DNA from: SIG701 sp045544955
GTDB lineage: Bacteria; Bacillota; Clostridia; Oscillospirales; CAG-272
DNA length: 64,000 bases
Reading direction: 5' to 3'
NCBI GenBank assembly: GCA_045544955.1
Contig: JAZPZY010000041.1
Span: 1 to 64,000, forward strand
Position numbers and translations under genes: made by a program. The notes beneath the pieces are model-generated. The model ran no database searches. It worked only from the letters and a program-made list of their open reading frames with translations, and was not told where the DNA came from. Below, piece by piece: positions 42,132 through 51,265 of this stretch (positions are counted from its first letter, which is position 1; the number at the start of each line of letters is the position of its first letter).

Positions 42132-43592
42132 ATGCGTATTCTCTCTATGTTTCTGGCGCTTCTGATGCTTTGCAGCATCGTTGCCTGCACGAAGACGCCC
42201 GACGATCCCGCAAAGACCGATCCCGCAGATCCCGCAGCCACTACGGCACCGGCTGAAACGGAAGATCCGGCCCTCCAGGATAACCTTCCCGATGAGAAGT
42301 TCAACGGTGAAGAGATCGTGATCTGGGTTGGACACAACCAGTACAGCTCCAACTTTAACCCTGATCCCGAAAAAGAGGGCGACGTTATGTGCGATGCCAC
42401 CAACGAGCGTAATGCTGCCGTGGAAGATCGCTTTGACGTAACGCTGAAATGGCTCTCCGGTGAAGAGGGTGAGGCAAACGGTACCCGTTACATGGCCATG
42501 CAGAACAGCATTCTGGCCGGCGACCGTATCGACCTTGTAAACCACGTTTCCACGTATCTTACGCCCCGTATGCTTGCCGGATGCTTTATCAACCTGGCAA
42601 ACAACGAGATTATGGATATTGAGAAGGCATGGTATCACGATTACGTGATCGACAGCCTGCGTATCAACGACCGTCTGTACGGTACGGCAAGCTGGTTTGA
42701 TTTCAACACCATCGGCCGTTCCTCCATCGTGTTCTTCAATATCGAAATGGCCGAGGAGCACGGCGTGGGCGATCTGTACCAGATGGTTTACGACGGCGAA
42801 TGGACCTACGACAAGCTGATGGAGATCGGCGAGAAGGTGGGCTCCGACGTGAACAACGACGGTACGTACAATGATGACGACGTTTACGGTATGGCAGGTG
42901 AGCAGGACAGCTGGTTCCAGCAGGTTTACACCACCGGTTATACCTTCGTGACCACCAACGAGGATGAAACGCTGACCGTTACTGAGATGGATGACCGTCT
43001 GATCAACGCGTTTGAAACGGTACATAAGATCTTTGACGCCAACTGGTACAGCAGCTTCTACACCTACGGTCAGGAACGCCGCGACGCCACCATCATGTAC
43101 GAGAACTTCAACAACAACAAGATCCTGTTCATTATGAAGACGCTGGGTTCCACCTCCAGCCAGATCCTCCGCGACGGCGGTAAGTTCGGTCTGCTGCCTA
43201 CGCCTAAGTTCACCGAGGATCAGGAGTACGGTGCGGCCACTCTGCCGGCAATCACCTGTATGCCTGTAACCGTTGGCGACGTGCGTACCGCTTCCATCAT
43301 TCTGGAAGCTATGGCGGCTACTACGTACAAGGTAATGCGTCCCGCTTACTTTGACGTGGCTCTGTCCTACAAGTACGTAAACGACGCGACCTCCCGCGAG
43401 ATGCTGGATATCGCTCTGGCTAACCTGTACTGCGACTTCGGTTACATGTACATGGACTGCGGCTTCGGCCGTCAGATCCCCATGACGCTGACCCAGGCTT
43501 CCAATCTGGCATCCTGGATGGCAACGCACACGCCTTCCACCAACGCCGGTCTGGCTGCTCTTGTTGATCAGATCATGGCACTTCCGGAATAA
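42132..43592 (+). CDS. Lipoprotein solute-binding protein, SBP-5 (group B)
   Basis: A 486-residue lipoprotein with lipobox IVAC and a TDPADPAATTAPAETEDP linker. DNLPDEKFNGEEIVIWVGHN, FNPDPEKEGDV and the calcium-type loop DVNNDGTYNDDD (residues 239-250) link it closely to SBP-3 and SBP-8. The C-terminal third, from about SYKYVNDATSREMLDIALAN, is nearly invariant among them. Variation is concentrated in the hinge-proximal middle, as expected for changed ligand preference. It has its own promoter, an AAGGAA-type ribosome binding site and its own terminator element. Confidence 0.88.
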   Translation: MRILSMFLALLMLCSIVACTKTPDDPAKTDPADPAATTAPAETEDPALQDNLPDEKFNGEEIVIWVGHNQYSSNFNPDPEKEGDVMCDATNERNAAVEDRFDVTLKWLSGEEGEANGTRYMAMQNSILAGDRIDLVNHVSTYLTPRMLAGCFINLANNEIMDIEKAWYHDYVIDSLRINDRLYGTASWFDFNTIGRSSIVFFNIEMAEEHGVGDLYQMVYDGEWTYDKLMEIGEKVGSDVNNDGTYNDDDVYGMAGEQDSWFQQVYTTGYTFVTTNEDETLTVTEMDDRLINAFETVHKIFDANWYSSFYTYGQERRDATIMYENFNNNKILFIMKTLGSTSSQILRDGGKFGLLPTPKFTEDQEYGAATLPAITCMPVTVGDVRTASIILEAMAATTYKVMRPAYFDVALSYKYVNDATSREMLDIALANLYCDFGYMYMDCGFGRQIPMTLTQASNLASWMATHTPSTNAGLAALVDQIMALPE

Positions 43593-43607
43593 GACAAATG
43601 ATGAACA

Positions 43608-43717
43608 GCGGGGAAACCCTTTTTGCAAAAAGGGTTTCCCCGCACCCTTTCCCAAAAACCTTTAACCTGAATAACAAAAACCGTCCGTGCGCCAAATTGG
43701 TGTACGGACGGTTTTTT
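43608..43717. repeat. Composite element, left half plus terminator (D)
   Basis: A perfect 36-bp palindrome (43608-43643; GCGGGGAAACCC arms, TTTTTGCAAAAA centre), then the arm CCCAAAAACCTTTAACCTG. Hairpin H is CCGTCCGTGCGCCA / TGGTGTACGGACGG (43681-43711), followed by TTTTTT. It terminates SBP-5. Confidence 0.9.
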
Positions 43718-43726
43718 GAAAATGGC

Positions 43727-43755
43727 TTTACAACCGATGGGATTTCCTGTATAAT
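43727..43755 (+). promoter_or_regulatory. Promoter of SBP-6
   Basis: TTTACA (43727-43732), a 17-bp spacer, TATAAT (43750-43755), only 10 nt after the preceding terminator T tract. Confidence 0.88.
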
Positions 43756-43793
43756 GAACGTGTGAAAATTTCCACTGAAGAAAGGAAAAACAT

Positions 43794-45260
43794 ATGCGTA
43801 TTTTATCTATGCTGCTGGCAGTGCTGATGCTTTTCAGCATCGCTGCCTGCACGAAAAATCCGGATCCCGCAGAAACTGCCGATCCTGCGGCAACCACCGC
43901 ACCGGCAGAGACCGATCCGGTAGACGAACTCAAGGATAATCTGCCCGAGGAAACCTTTAACGGCGAGTCCATCGATATGTGGATGGGCTATAATCTGAAC
44001 AGCGATTTCTTCAATCCCGCTGAGGAGTCCACGGACGTGATCGCCGAGGCCGCACACAAGCGGAACGAAGCGGTGACGGATCGCTTTGACGTAACCCTCA
44101 AATACATTACCGGCAACGATGGGGATGCCAACAACGGTGCCCGTCTTACCGAAATGCAGGCAAGCATTCTTGCCGGCGACGAGTACGACATTGTGTATCA
44201 TACCCTGGGCTATTTGTGCCCCCGCATGATCGCCGGCTGTTTTCTGAATCTGAACAACAACGAGATCATGGATTTCTCCGATCCCTGGTGGCAGTCCTAT
44301 ATCATTGATACCCTGCGCGTGGGTGAGCGTATGTACGCTACCTCCGGCTGGTTTGATATGGGCTCCTTCGGCCGTTCCACCGTTATGTATTTCAGCTCCG
44401 AGATGGCAGAAAACTACCAGGTAGAGGATCTGTATCAGCTGGTGTACGACGATAAGTGGACGTACGACAAGATGCTGGAGATCGCTGAATCCGTAGCCGA
44501 CGACGCGGATAACGACGGCGCGTATACCGCCGCTGACCGCTACGGCATCGCCGGTGTGCAGGACTGGTGGATCCGTCAGCTGTACACCACCGATTATTCC
44601 TGGGTGACAACCAACGAAAACGGTGAGATGGAGCTGACCGGCATGAACGATACGCTCATTACGGTATTCGACTACGTGAGCGAGCTGATCAACAACGCCA
44701 ACTACTACCGCAGCTTTTACACATACGGTGACGGCATCGGCTTTTCCAAGGAACGCCAGGCGGAAATGTATGAGATGTTCGGCAACGATCAGATTCTGTT
44801 CATTCTGAACAGCCTTGCTCTTACCAGCAAGGCGGAAATGCGTGACCACGGTGCATACGGTATTCTGCCTACGCCTAAGTTCTTGGAAACGGATGAATAC
44901 GGTGCGGCCGTATCCCCCAACGGATCCTGCATCCCGATCACCACTGCTGACGTGCGGATCACCTCCATCATTCTGACCGCACTGAACAAGGAATCCTACC
45001 GGACGGTCCGCCCGGCGTACATTGACACTGCACTGTCCTATAAGTACGTGAACGATAAACAGTCCAAGGAAATGATCGACATCGCCCTTGCAAACCTTCG
45101 CTGCGATTTTGGTGATATCATGATGGACAACATCGGCCGTGAGATTCCCATGACGCTGGTGCGTACCACCAACCTGGCGTCCTGGATGGCTACCTATACG
45201 CCTACGGTGAACGCCAAGCTGGCGGCTCTGCAGGAGCAGTTCATGGCACTGCCGGAATAA
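43794..45260 (+). CDS. Lipoprotein solute-binding protein, SBP-6 (group C)
   Basis: A 488-residue lipoprotein with lipobox IAAC and an AATTAPAETDP linker. The domain start NLPEETFNGESIDMWMGYNL is shared with SBP-7. The calcium-type loop is DADNDGAYTAAD at residues 237-248. IAGVQDWWIRQLYTTDYSW is typical of group C and may line the binding cleft, being rich in aromatics as in oligosaccharide-binding proteins. AGAAAGGA precedes the ATG. It has its own promoter and is followed by a non-repeat terminator. Confidence 0.88.
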   Translation: MRILSMLLAVLMLFSIAACTKNPDPAETADPAATTAPAETDPVDELKDNLPEETFNGESIDMWMGYNLNSDFFNPAEESTDVIAEAAHKRNEAVTDRFDVTLKYITGNDGDANNGARLTEMQASILAGDEYDIVYHTLGYLCPRMIAGCFLNLNNNEIMDFSDPWWQSYIIDTLRVGERMYATSGWFDMGSFGRSTVMYFSSEMAENYQVEDLYQLVYDDKWTYDKMLEIAESVADDADNDGAYTAADRYGIAGVQDWWIRQLYTTDYSWVTTNENGEMELTGMNDTLITVFDYVSELINNANYYRSFYTYGDGIGFSKERQAEMYEMFGNDQILFILNSLALTSKAEMRDHGAYGILPTPKFLETDEYGAAVSPNGSCIPITTADVRITSIILTALNKESYRTVRPAYIDTALSYKYVNDKQSKEMIDIALANLRCDFGDIMMDNIGREIPMTLVRTTNLASWMATYTPTVNAKLAALQEQFMALPE

Positions 45261-45303
45261 TAATCACGAGCGCAATGCTTGCACTTAAGACGCGGGCATT
45301 TGG

Positions 45304-45332
45304 GGCCGTCGCATTTTCATGCGGCGGCCTTT
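45304..45332 (+). terminator. Intrinsic terminator after SBP-6
   Basis: GGCCGTCGCA / TGCGGCGGCC (one G-T pair) with a TTTTCA loop and TTTCTG tail. Unlike its neighbours it is not of the conserved hairpin H type. Confidence 0.8.
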
Positions 45333-45393
45333 CTGCGTTATTTCCAAATCGGACATTCTGTCCCCGGATACGTCCCGGCAAGTACGAATTTCA

Positions 45394-45422
45394 TTGACAA
45401 AATCACCTCTTTCTGATAGCAT
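45394..45422 (+). promoter_or_regulatory. Promoter of SBP-7
   Basis: TTGACA (45394-45399), a 17-bp spacer, TAGCAT (45417-45422). Its -35 is consensus but its -10 is weaker than in the other SBP promoters. Confidence 0.65.
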
Positions 45423-45480
45423 CAAGGTGAGGTGTATAGCCGCACAAGAACACGAATATATACGGAAAGGATTTTGCTCT

Positions 45481-46962
45481 ATGAAACGAATTTTCTCTCT
45501 CCTTCTCGCGCTTCTCCTGCTGACACCTGCCCTTATTGCCTGCACAAAAGACGATACGTCCGATACGCCCGATCCCGCAGAAACTACGGCTACTACCGCC
45601 CCGGCGGAGACTCAGCCTCCGGAGGACGAGCTGAAGGATAATCTGCCTGAGGAAACCTTTAACGGCGAGTCTATCGATATGTGGATGGGCTACAATCTGC
45701 ACAGCGAATACTTTAATCCCTCCGAGGAGGCTACGGATATTATTTCGGAAGCCGCGCACGCGCGGAACGGTGCGGTGCAGGAGCGCTTTGACGTGACGCT
45801 CAATTACATCACCGGCAACGACGGTGACGCCAACAACGCCGGTCGTCTGACGGAAATGGAAGCAAGCATTCTGGCCGGTGACGAGTACGACGTGGTGTAC
45901 CATACCATCTCCTATCTTGCGCCCCGTATGATCGCAGGCTGCTTCATCAATCTGAATACAAACGAGTTTTTTGATTTCTCCGAGCCCTGGTGGCAGAACT
46001 ACATTATTGACACCGTGCGCGTGGACGAGCGCCTGTACGCTGTATCCGGCTGGTTTGACATGGGCTCCTTCACCCGTTCCTCGGTAATGTATTTCAGCTC
46101 CGAAATGGCAGAAGCCCATGGGGTGGAGGATCTGTATCAGTTGGTATACGATAACAAGTGGACGTACGACAAGATGCTGGAGATCGCGGAGTCCGTGGCA
46201 GATGACGTGGATAACGACGGCGCGTATACTGCCGCTGACCGCTACGGCATCGCCGGTGTGCAGGACTGGTGGTTCCGCCAGCTGTACACTACCGACTATT
46301 CCTGGGTTACCACCAATGAAAACGGCGTAATGGAACTGACCGGCATGAACGACACGCTGGTAACGGTATTTGATTACGTCAGCACGCTGATTAACGAGGC
46401 TCCCTATTACCGCAGCTTCTATACCTACGGAGACGGAATCGGCTTTACGCAGGAACGCCAGGATGAGTTGTTCCAGATGTTTGGCAACAACCAGATCCTC
46501 TTCGTTCTGAACAGCATCGGTCTTACCAGTAAACCGGGAATGCGCGATCACGGCGCATACGGTATTTTGCCTACGCCCAAATTCTTTGAAACGGATGAAT
46601 ACGGTGCCGCCGTGTCTCCTAACGGATCGTGCATTCCGATCACCACCGGAAATCTCAGAACTGCGTCCATCATTCTGACCGCACTGAACGTGGAATCGTA
46701 CAAAACGGTCCGCCCTGCGTTTATTGACACGGCACTGGCATATAAATTCGTAAACGATAAGCAGTCTAAAGAGATGGTCGACATCGCCCTTGCTAATCTG
46801 CGCTGCGATTTTGGTGATATCATGATGGATAACATTGGCCGCGAGATCCCCTTGACGTTGGTGCGCACTACCAATTTGTCGTCCTGGATGGCAACCTATA
46901 CGCCCATCACCAACGCCATGCTGAAATCTCTGCAGGCGCAGTTCCGGGCACTGCCCGAGTGA
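45481..46962 (+). CDS. Lipoprotein solute-binding protein, SBP-7 (group C)
   Basis: A 493-residue lipoprotein, closest to SBP-6, with which it shares NGESIDMWMGYNL, ITGNDGDANN and VQDWW(I/F)RQLYTTDYSWVT. Its lipobox is LIAC, followed by a TTATTAPAETQPPE linker. The calcium-type loop DVDNDGAYTAAD is at residues 242-253. The frame continues 54 residues upstream, but ATG 45481, after GAAAGGA, starts the signal peptide. The promoter differs from the TTTACA type, so expression may differ from its siblings. Confidence 0.88.
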   Translation: MKRIFSLLLALLLLTPALIACTKDDTSDTPDPAETTATTAPAETQPPEDELKDNLPEETFNGESIDMWMGYNLHSEYFNPSEEATDIISEAAHARNGAVQERFDVTLNYITGNDGDANNAGRLTEMEASILAGDEYDVVYHTISYLAPRMIAGCFINLNTNEFFDFSEPWWQNYIIDTVRVDERLYAVSGWFDMGSFTRSSVMYFSSEMAEAHGVEDLYQLVYDNKWTYDKMLEIAESVADDVDNDGAYTAADRYGIAGVQDWWFRQLYTTDYSWVTTNENGVMELTGMNDTLVTVFDYVSTLINEAPYYRSFYTYGDGIGFTQERQDELFQMFGNNQILFVLNSIGLTSKPGMRDHGAYGILPTPKFFETDEYGAAVSPNGSCIPITTGNLRTASIILTALNVESYKTVRPAFIDTALAYKFVNDKQSKEMVDIALANLRCDFGDIMMDNIGREIPLTLVRTTNLSSWMATYTPITNAMLKSLQAQFRALPE

Positions 46963-46963
46963 C

Positions 46964-47178
46964 CGAGTTTGCCCGCAGGCAAACTCGACGAGGTTCGCCA
47001 AGGGCGAACTCGGAGCATTGCCTTCGGCAACCGACTTTTTCCGGTGTGAAGCTGAAGACGAACTCGGTGAATGGTGGGGAGGGGACTTTTGCAAAAGTCC
47101 CCTTGCCTCCTCAAAACCCCTTAAACTGTATATACGAATCCTGTCTGCGTACCGCTCCGGTGTGCAGACGTTTTTTTT
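46964..47178. repeat. Repeat-rich SBP-7/SBP-8 gap, composite element G
   Basis: This gap exceeds 300 bp. It holds CGAGTTTGCC / GGCAAACTCG (46964-46987) and GTTCGCC / GGCGAAC (46993-47009), both of the second palindrome class. A third half-site GAACTCGG lies at 47060. Then comes palindrome GGGGACTTTTGCAAAAGTCCCC (47081-47102), a CTCAAAACCCCTTAAACTG arm, and hairpin GTCTGC / GCAGAC (47143-47169) with eight Ts acting as the SBP-7 terminator. Confidence 0.85.
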
Positions 47179-47200
47179 ATGGAAAAATTGGCAAATCCTA

Positions 47201-47229
47201 TTTACAAGCGGTCTGGTTTTGTGTATAAT
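47201..47229 (+). promoter_or_regulatory. Promoter of SBP-8
   Basis: TTTACA (47201-47206), a 17-bp spacer ending GTG, TATAAT (47224-47229). Confidence 0.88.
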
Positions 47230-47325
47230 GAATACGGAAAGATCAAGAAAGAGCAGTTTTTTTGTGCAAAATGGAAGAATGTGCAAAAAGTACTGCAAAT
47301 CCATGAAAAAGAAAGGATAATATGT

Positions 47326-48774
47326 ATGCGTATTCTCTCTATGTTTCTGGCAGTGCTGATGCTTATGAGCATCGTTGCCTGCACGAAGAATCCAAACCCC
47401 GCCGAAACCACGGACCCGGCCTCCACTACCGCACCGGCTGAGACGGAGGATCCGGCACTCAAGGATAATTTGCCGGACGAAAAATTTGACAACGAAGAAA
47501 TTATTATCTGGCTCGGCCATAATCTGTACAACAACCAGTTCAATCCCGATCCGGATAAAGAAGGCGACGTGATGGGCGAAGCCACGAACAAGCGCAACGC
47601 CATGGTGGAAGATCGCTTTGGCGTGGTGCTCAAGTGGCTGTCCGGCGGGGAAGGCGTGCGCGGTATTGACCGCGGAAGAACGCTGCAGACGGACGTCCTT
47701 GCCGGTGACCGGATCGATATTGCTAACGGATCGTATATTAACGACAAAGTTATGTCAGGCTGCTTTTTGAATCTGGCGGATAATGAAATTCTCGATTTGG
47801 AAAAGCCCTGGCATCACCAGTATGTGAATGAAAATCTCCGCATCAACGACCGGAAGTATCTCAACTGCAGCTGGTTTGATTTCAACTCTATCGGCCGGTC
47901 TTCCATTGTATTTTTTAACATGGACATGGCAGAGAACTACGACGTTGGCGATCTGTACCAGATGGTATACGACGGCACGTGGACCTACGACAAGATGATG
48001 GAGATCGGTGAAATGGTGGCCGAGGACGTGAACAACGATGGTTTGTACGACGATAACGACCGTTACGGCATGGCTGGACGGCAGGACCACTGGTTCCAGC
48101 AGGTATACACCACCGGCTACACTTTTATCACAACCAATGACAGCGATGAACTGGTCGTTTCAGGAATGGACGACCGCCTGATCAATGCTTTTGATACCGT
48201 ACGCAAGATTTTTGCCTCCAACTGGTATCAGAGTTATTATACCTACGGAGAAACGGCCCGTCCCGGTACGGAACTGTACGAAGGATTTAACAGCGACCGT
48301 TTCCTGTTTTTGATGACGATCCTGAATACCACCTCCAGCCAGACGCTCCGCGACGGCGGTAAGTTCGGTCTGCTCCCCACGCCCAAGTTTACGAAAGATC
48401 AGGAGTACGGTGCGGCAACCCTGCCGGCAAACTCTGCCATTCCCGTGACGACAGGCAACGAGAGAACCACGTCCATCATTTGGGAGGCAATGGCTGCCGA
48501 GGCATACAAGGTCATGCGTCCTGCCTATTTTGATATTGCTCTTTCCTACAAGTACGTAAACGACGCCACATCCCGTGAAATGCTGGATATTGCCCTGTCC
48601 AACCTGTACTGCGATTTCGGCTATATGTTCATGGATTGCGGCATCGGCCGTCAGATCCCCATGACGCTGACCATGGCGTCCGGTAATCTTGCGTCCTGGA
48701 TGGCAACGTATACGCCAAGCGCAAACGCCGGTCTGAAATCACTGGTAGACCAGATCATGGCACTGCCCGACTAA
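47326..48774 (+). CDS. Lipoprotein solute-binding protein, SBP-8 (group B)
   Basis: A 482-residue lipoprotein with lipobox IVAC and an STTAPAETEDP linker. The binding domain begins NLPDEKFDNEEIIIWLGHNL. The calcium-type loop DVNNDGLYDDND is at residues 234-245. Compared with SBP-5, residues 100-140 differ most (GEGVRGIDRGRTLQTDVLAG), and the tail is MALPD instead of MALPE. A 49-residue upstream extension was rejected; ATG 47326 follows GAAAGGA. The ATG four bases earlier at 47322 is out of frame. Confidence 0.88.
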   Translation: MRILSMFLAVLMLMSIVACTKNPNPAETTDPASTTAPAETEDPALKDNLPDEKFDNEEIIIWLGHNLYNNQFNPDPDKEGDVMGEATNKRNAMVEDRFGVVLKWLSGGEGVRGIDRGRTLQTDVLAGDRIDIANGSYINDKVMSGCFLNLADNEILDLEKPWHHQYVNENLRINDRKYLNCSWFDFNSIGRSSIVFFNMDMAENYDVGDLYQMVYDGTWTYDKMMEIGEMVAEDVNNDGLYDDNDRYGMAGRQDHWFQQVYTTGYTFITTNDSDELVVSGMDDRLINAFDTVRKIFASNWYQSYYTYGETARPGTELYEGFNSDRFLFLMTILNTTSSQTLRDGGKFGLLPTPKFTKDQEYGAATLPANSAIPVTTGNERTTSIIWEAMAAEAYKVMRPAYFDIALSYKYVNDATSREMLDIALSNLYCDFGYMFMDCGIGRQIPMTLTMASGNLASWMATYTPSANAGLKSLVDQIMALPD

Positions 48775-48922
48775 CCGAGTTCGCCGAGGGCGAACTCGGT
48801 GAATGGTGGGAAGGGGACTTTTGCAAAAGTCCCCTCCCCACGCCCCTTCCTCAAAATCTTAATACTGTCAAATGCGGATACAGTCTGTGCGTGGAAAGCG
48901 CGCACGGGCTGTATTCTTTTTT
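48775..48922. repeat. Composite element H after SBP-8, both palindrome classes
   Basis: CCGAGTTCGCC / GGCGAACTCGG (48775-48799) is followed by palindrome GGGGACTTTTGCAAAAGTCCCC (48813-48834, stem extended outward by GTGGG/CCCAC). An arm CTCAAAATCTTAATACTG and hairpin ATACAGTCTGTGCG...CTGTAT (48878-48914) follow, with a TCTTTTTTC tail. It terminates SBP-8. Confidence 0.85.
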
Positions 48923-49003
48923 CGAAAAGAACCCTTTCTGTTGAAATTTTTGCAAAAAGAGGCGGGGGAGGGGGATTGTGGGTAACTTTCCCCGGCCAAT
49001 CCC

Positions 49004-49032
49004 TTGACAATTTTTCCGTTTCATTATATAAT
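49004..49032 (+). promoter_or_regulatory. Promoter of the nagA-nagB-like pair
   Basis: TTGACA (49004-49009), a 17-bp spacer, TATAAT (49027-49032), 29 bp before the ATG, a consensus sigma-A promoter. Confidence 0.9.
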
Positions 49033-49061
49033 TATATAACAGTAAAGATGGAGGTGGAAAA

Positions 49062-50198
49062 ATGCTTGCCATTGTAAATGCAACGCTCGTAATGAAGGAT
49101 CATCTGATCCCGAACGGAGCGATTCTTTGCGATAACGGTGTTATCGTTGATTTCGGTGAGAAAATTTCTATTCCGGCGGATGCGGAGATCCTGGATGCGA
49201 ACGGACTGTTCGTAGGCCCCGGCTTTATTGATATACATACCCACGCTGCCGGTACCTATTGGTTCTATGAAAATCCCCTGGAGGCGGGAAAGATTTCCCT
49301 GTCCCACGGTGCTACCACCGTTTTGCCCGTAGTGTACTTCAGCATGAATCAGAAGGATTTCATCAAAGGAATCTCGGATATTCAGGATGCGGTTGCCCGG
49401 GGCGATCTGCCCAACTTCGGCGGCTTCTACCTGGAGGGTCCGTATCTGAACCCCAAGTTTGGCGCGGACCGGGAGAACAACCCCTGGGACTGCCCCGTAC
49501 GACCGGAGGATTACCTGCCTATCATCAAGCAGGCCGGAAGGGATGTCCGCGTGTGGGCTCTGGCTCCCGAGCGGGAAAATATCGAAAACTTCGTTATCGA
49601 CTGCAAGAAGGAAAATCCCGACGCAGTGTTCACCGTTGCCCACTCCGAGGCAACCCCCGAGCAGATCGAGGCACTCATGCCCTACGGACTGAAGATCGGT
49701 ACCCATCACACCAACGCTACCGGTACGCTGCAGAAGTATCCCGAATGCCGCACGCCCTGCGTGGACGAAACGGTCAACTACAACCGTGAGATCTACGCCG
49801 AGATCATCTGCGATTCCCGGGGTATTCACGTGGATCCGTACATGCAGCGTCTGATTCGCCGCATCAAGGGAGACGACCGGATCATTCTGATTTCCGACGC
49901 CTGCGTGTTCGGCGGCCCGATTCCGGAAGGATACGACGGCGTCACCGACCTCTGCTTTGACTTTGCCGGAGAGATCGCCGGCTCCAAACTGACCATGGAC
50001 GTAGCCTGCCGGAACTTCATGAAGCACACCGGTGCTTCCATCACCAACGTGTTCCGGTACGCATCCTACAACCCGTCCCGTGCCGTGGGACTCACTGACC
50101 GGGGCGAGATCCGCAAGGGTGCTGTGGCCGACCTTGTTCTCTGTGACCATTGGGTCAATGTAAATAAAGTAATTCTAAAAGGAGAAATAGTGCAATGA
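49062..50198 (+). CDS. nagA: N-acetylglucosamine-6-phosphate deacetylase (NagA-like)
   Basis: A 378-residue amidohydrolase that would deacetylate GlcNAc-6-P to glucosamine-6-P. PGFIDIHTHAAG near residue 52 gives the barrel His pair. GFYLEGPYLNPKFGA supplies the metal Glu; the histidines of VAHSEATPEQ and GTHHTNATG and the Asp of LISDACVF complete the site. The usual HxFNAM appears as HHTNAT, so it is a slightly divergent member and another N-acetyl sugar phosphate is possible. AAGATGGAGG precedes the ATG. The stop overlaps the next start (ATGA at 50195), which couples it to a NagB-like protein. Confidence 0.82.
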   Translation: MLAIVNATLVMKDHLIPNGAILCDNGVIVDFGEKISIPADAEILDANGLFVGPGFIDIHTHAAGTYWFYENPLEAGKISLSHGATTVLPVVYFSMNQKDFIKGISDIQDAVARGDLPNFGGFYLEGPYLNPKFGADRENNPWDCPVRPEDYLPIIKQAGRDVRVWALAPERENIENFVIDCKKENPDAVFTVAHSEATPEQIEALMPYGLKIGTHHTNATGTLQKYPECRTPCVDETVNYNREIYAEIICDSRGIHVDPYMQRLIRRIKGDDRIILISDACVFGGPIPEGYDGVTDLCFDFAGEIAGSKLTMDVACRNFMKHTGASITNVFRYASYNPSRAVGLTDRGEIRKGAVADLVLCDHWVNVNKVILKGEIVQ

Positions 50199-51169
50199 AA
50201 GATTTTATTGTCGATCCCGCAACCAAATTCAATTTTGATCCTGCTGAATTCGTTCCGTTCAAGGACAAGAAGGTTTGCGAGTACGTTCGCAGCCTGAGCG
50301 GCAAGGACCTGGAGAAGCGTGAGGCCTGGTGGCATCCGGAATTCGAAGTAAAGGTTATGATGAACCCCCATCCCGTTCTCATCGCAACCCTCTTCGAGCG
50401 TCTGAGAGCCGCTTCCGAGGCTGGCAAGTCCTTCACCATGATCCTGGGCAACCCCGAGCCGGATACTTACATCCCGCTGGCACAGCTCATCAACTACTTC
50501 AAGATCGACTGCTCCAAGGTTCACCTGGTAGCAGAGGACGAGTGGGCAGATCAGGACGGCAACATCGCTCCTATCACTTACGAGGCAGGCTTTGCTCATT
50601 CCATGATCAAGTATTTGTACTACCAGATCGATGAGAAGCTCCGCATGCCCATGGAGAACGTGCATTTCCCCACCAACGCCAACATCAAGGACTACTCCAA
50701 GATCATTGACGATATCACCGAGGGCACCGGTGCGGATATCGCATCCACCTCTCCCGGATGGGCAGGCCACATGGCATTCGTTGACCCGATTCCGGAATTC
50801 ATCGGCTCCGGCGACATCGGAGAGTGGCTGGACCAGCCCGCTCAGATCGTTAAGCTCCATCCCATGACCATCATGCAGAACTCTCTGAACGGTACCTTCG
50901 GTCAGTCCGGCGATATCGCAAATGTACCGCCCTGCGCTGCTACCATTGGTCCTCTGGACGTAATGCGCGCAAAGGAGAGAATCGAAGTACACGCTCTGGC
51001 TACCTGCGGTACCTTCTCCTCCTGGCAGAGAATGACTTCCCGTCTCTGCACGCACGGCCCCATCACGCCGTACCTGCCTTCTTCCATGCTGCAGACCAAG
51101 AAGACCCAGGTCTACATCTCCGAAGAACTGGCTGCTCCCTTCGAGTGCTGGGAGAAAGTCGGCTACTGA
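50195..51169 (+). CDS. NagB-like sugar-phosphate deaminase/isomerase family protein
   Basis: A 324-residue member of the NagB/6-phosphogluconolactonase superfamily, longer than typical NagB (about 240-265). VHLVAEDEWADQDGN matches the deaminase DEY/W region. STSPGWAGHMAFVDP aligns with the NagB loop GxGxDGHIAFNEP, but Ala replaces the triad Asp (or Asn) and Asp replaces the Glu, while the His is kept. The catalytic mechanism may therefore be altered. Coupling to nagA suggests conversion of an amino sugar phosphate toward fructose-6-P. A strong terminator follows, closing the two-gene operon. Confidence 0.75.
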   Translation: MKDFIVDPATKFNFDPAEFVPFKDKKVCEYVRSLSGKDLEKREAWWHPEFEVKVMMNPHPVLIATLFERLRAASEAGKSFTMILGNPEPDTYIPLAQLINYFKIDCSKVHLVAEDEWADQDGNIAPITYEAGFAHSMIKYLYYQIDEKLRMPMENVHFPTNANIKDYSKIIDDITEGTGADIASTSPGWAGHMAFVDPIPEFIGSGDIGEWLDQPAQIVKLHPMTIMQNSLNGTFGQSGDIANVPPCAATIGPLDVMRAKERIEVHALATCGTFSSWQRMTSRLCTHGPITPYLPSSMLQTKKTQVYISEELAAPFECWEKVGY

Positions 51170-51188
51170 TTTTTGCCTCAGAAAAACT

Positions 51189-51225
51189 AAGGAAGTCCGC
51201 CCATGGCGGACTTCCTTCTTTTGTT
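51189..51225 (+). terminator. Intrinsic terminator of the nag pair
   Basis: AAGGAAGTCCGCC / GGCGGACTTCCTT, a perfect 13-bp stem with a CAT loop, followed by CTTTTG. Confidence 0.92.
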
Positions 51226-51265
51226 GATAGTTTTTCATAGGGCGTTGAAAGATACCGGGATGCCC

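Noticed and set aside
46963..47325. Small gene or riboswitch in the SBP-7/SBP-8 gap
   Set aside because: The region is explained by palindromes, a terminator and a promoter; short frames there lack ribosome binding sites, and no riboswitch motif was recognised.
43608..48922. CRISPR array suspected from repeated palindromes
   Set aside because: Copies are irregularly spaced, differ in stem sequence, sit at gene ends and have no regular spacers; no cas genes are present.
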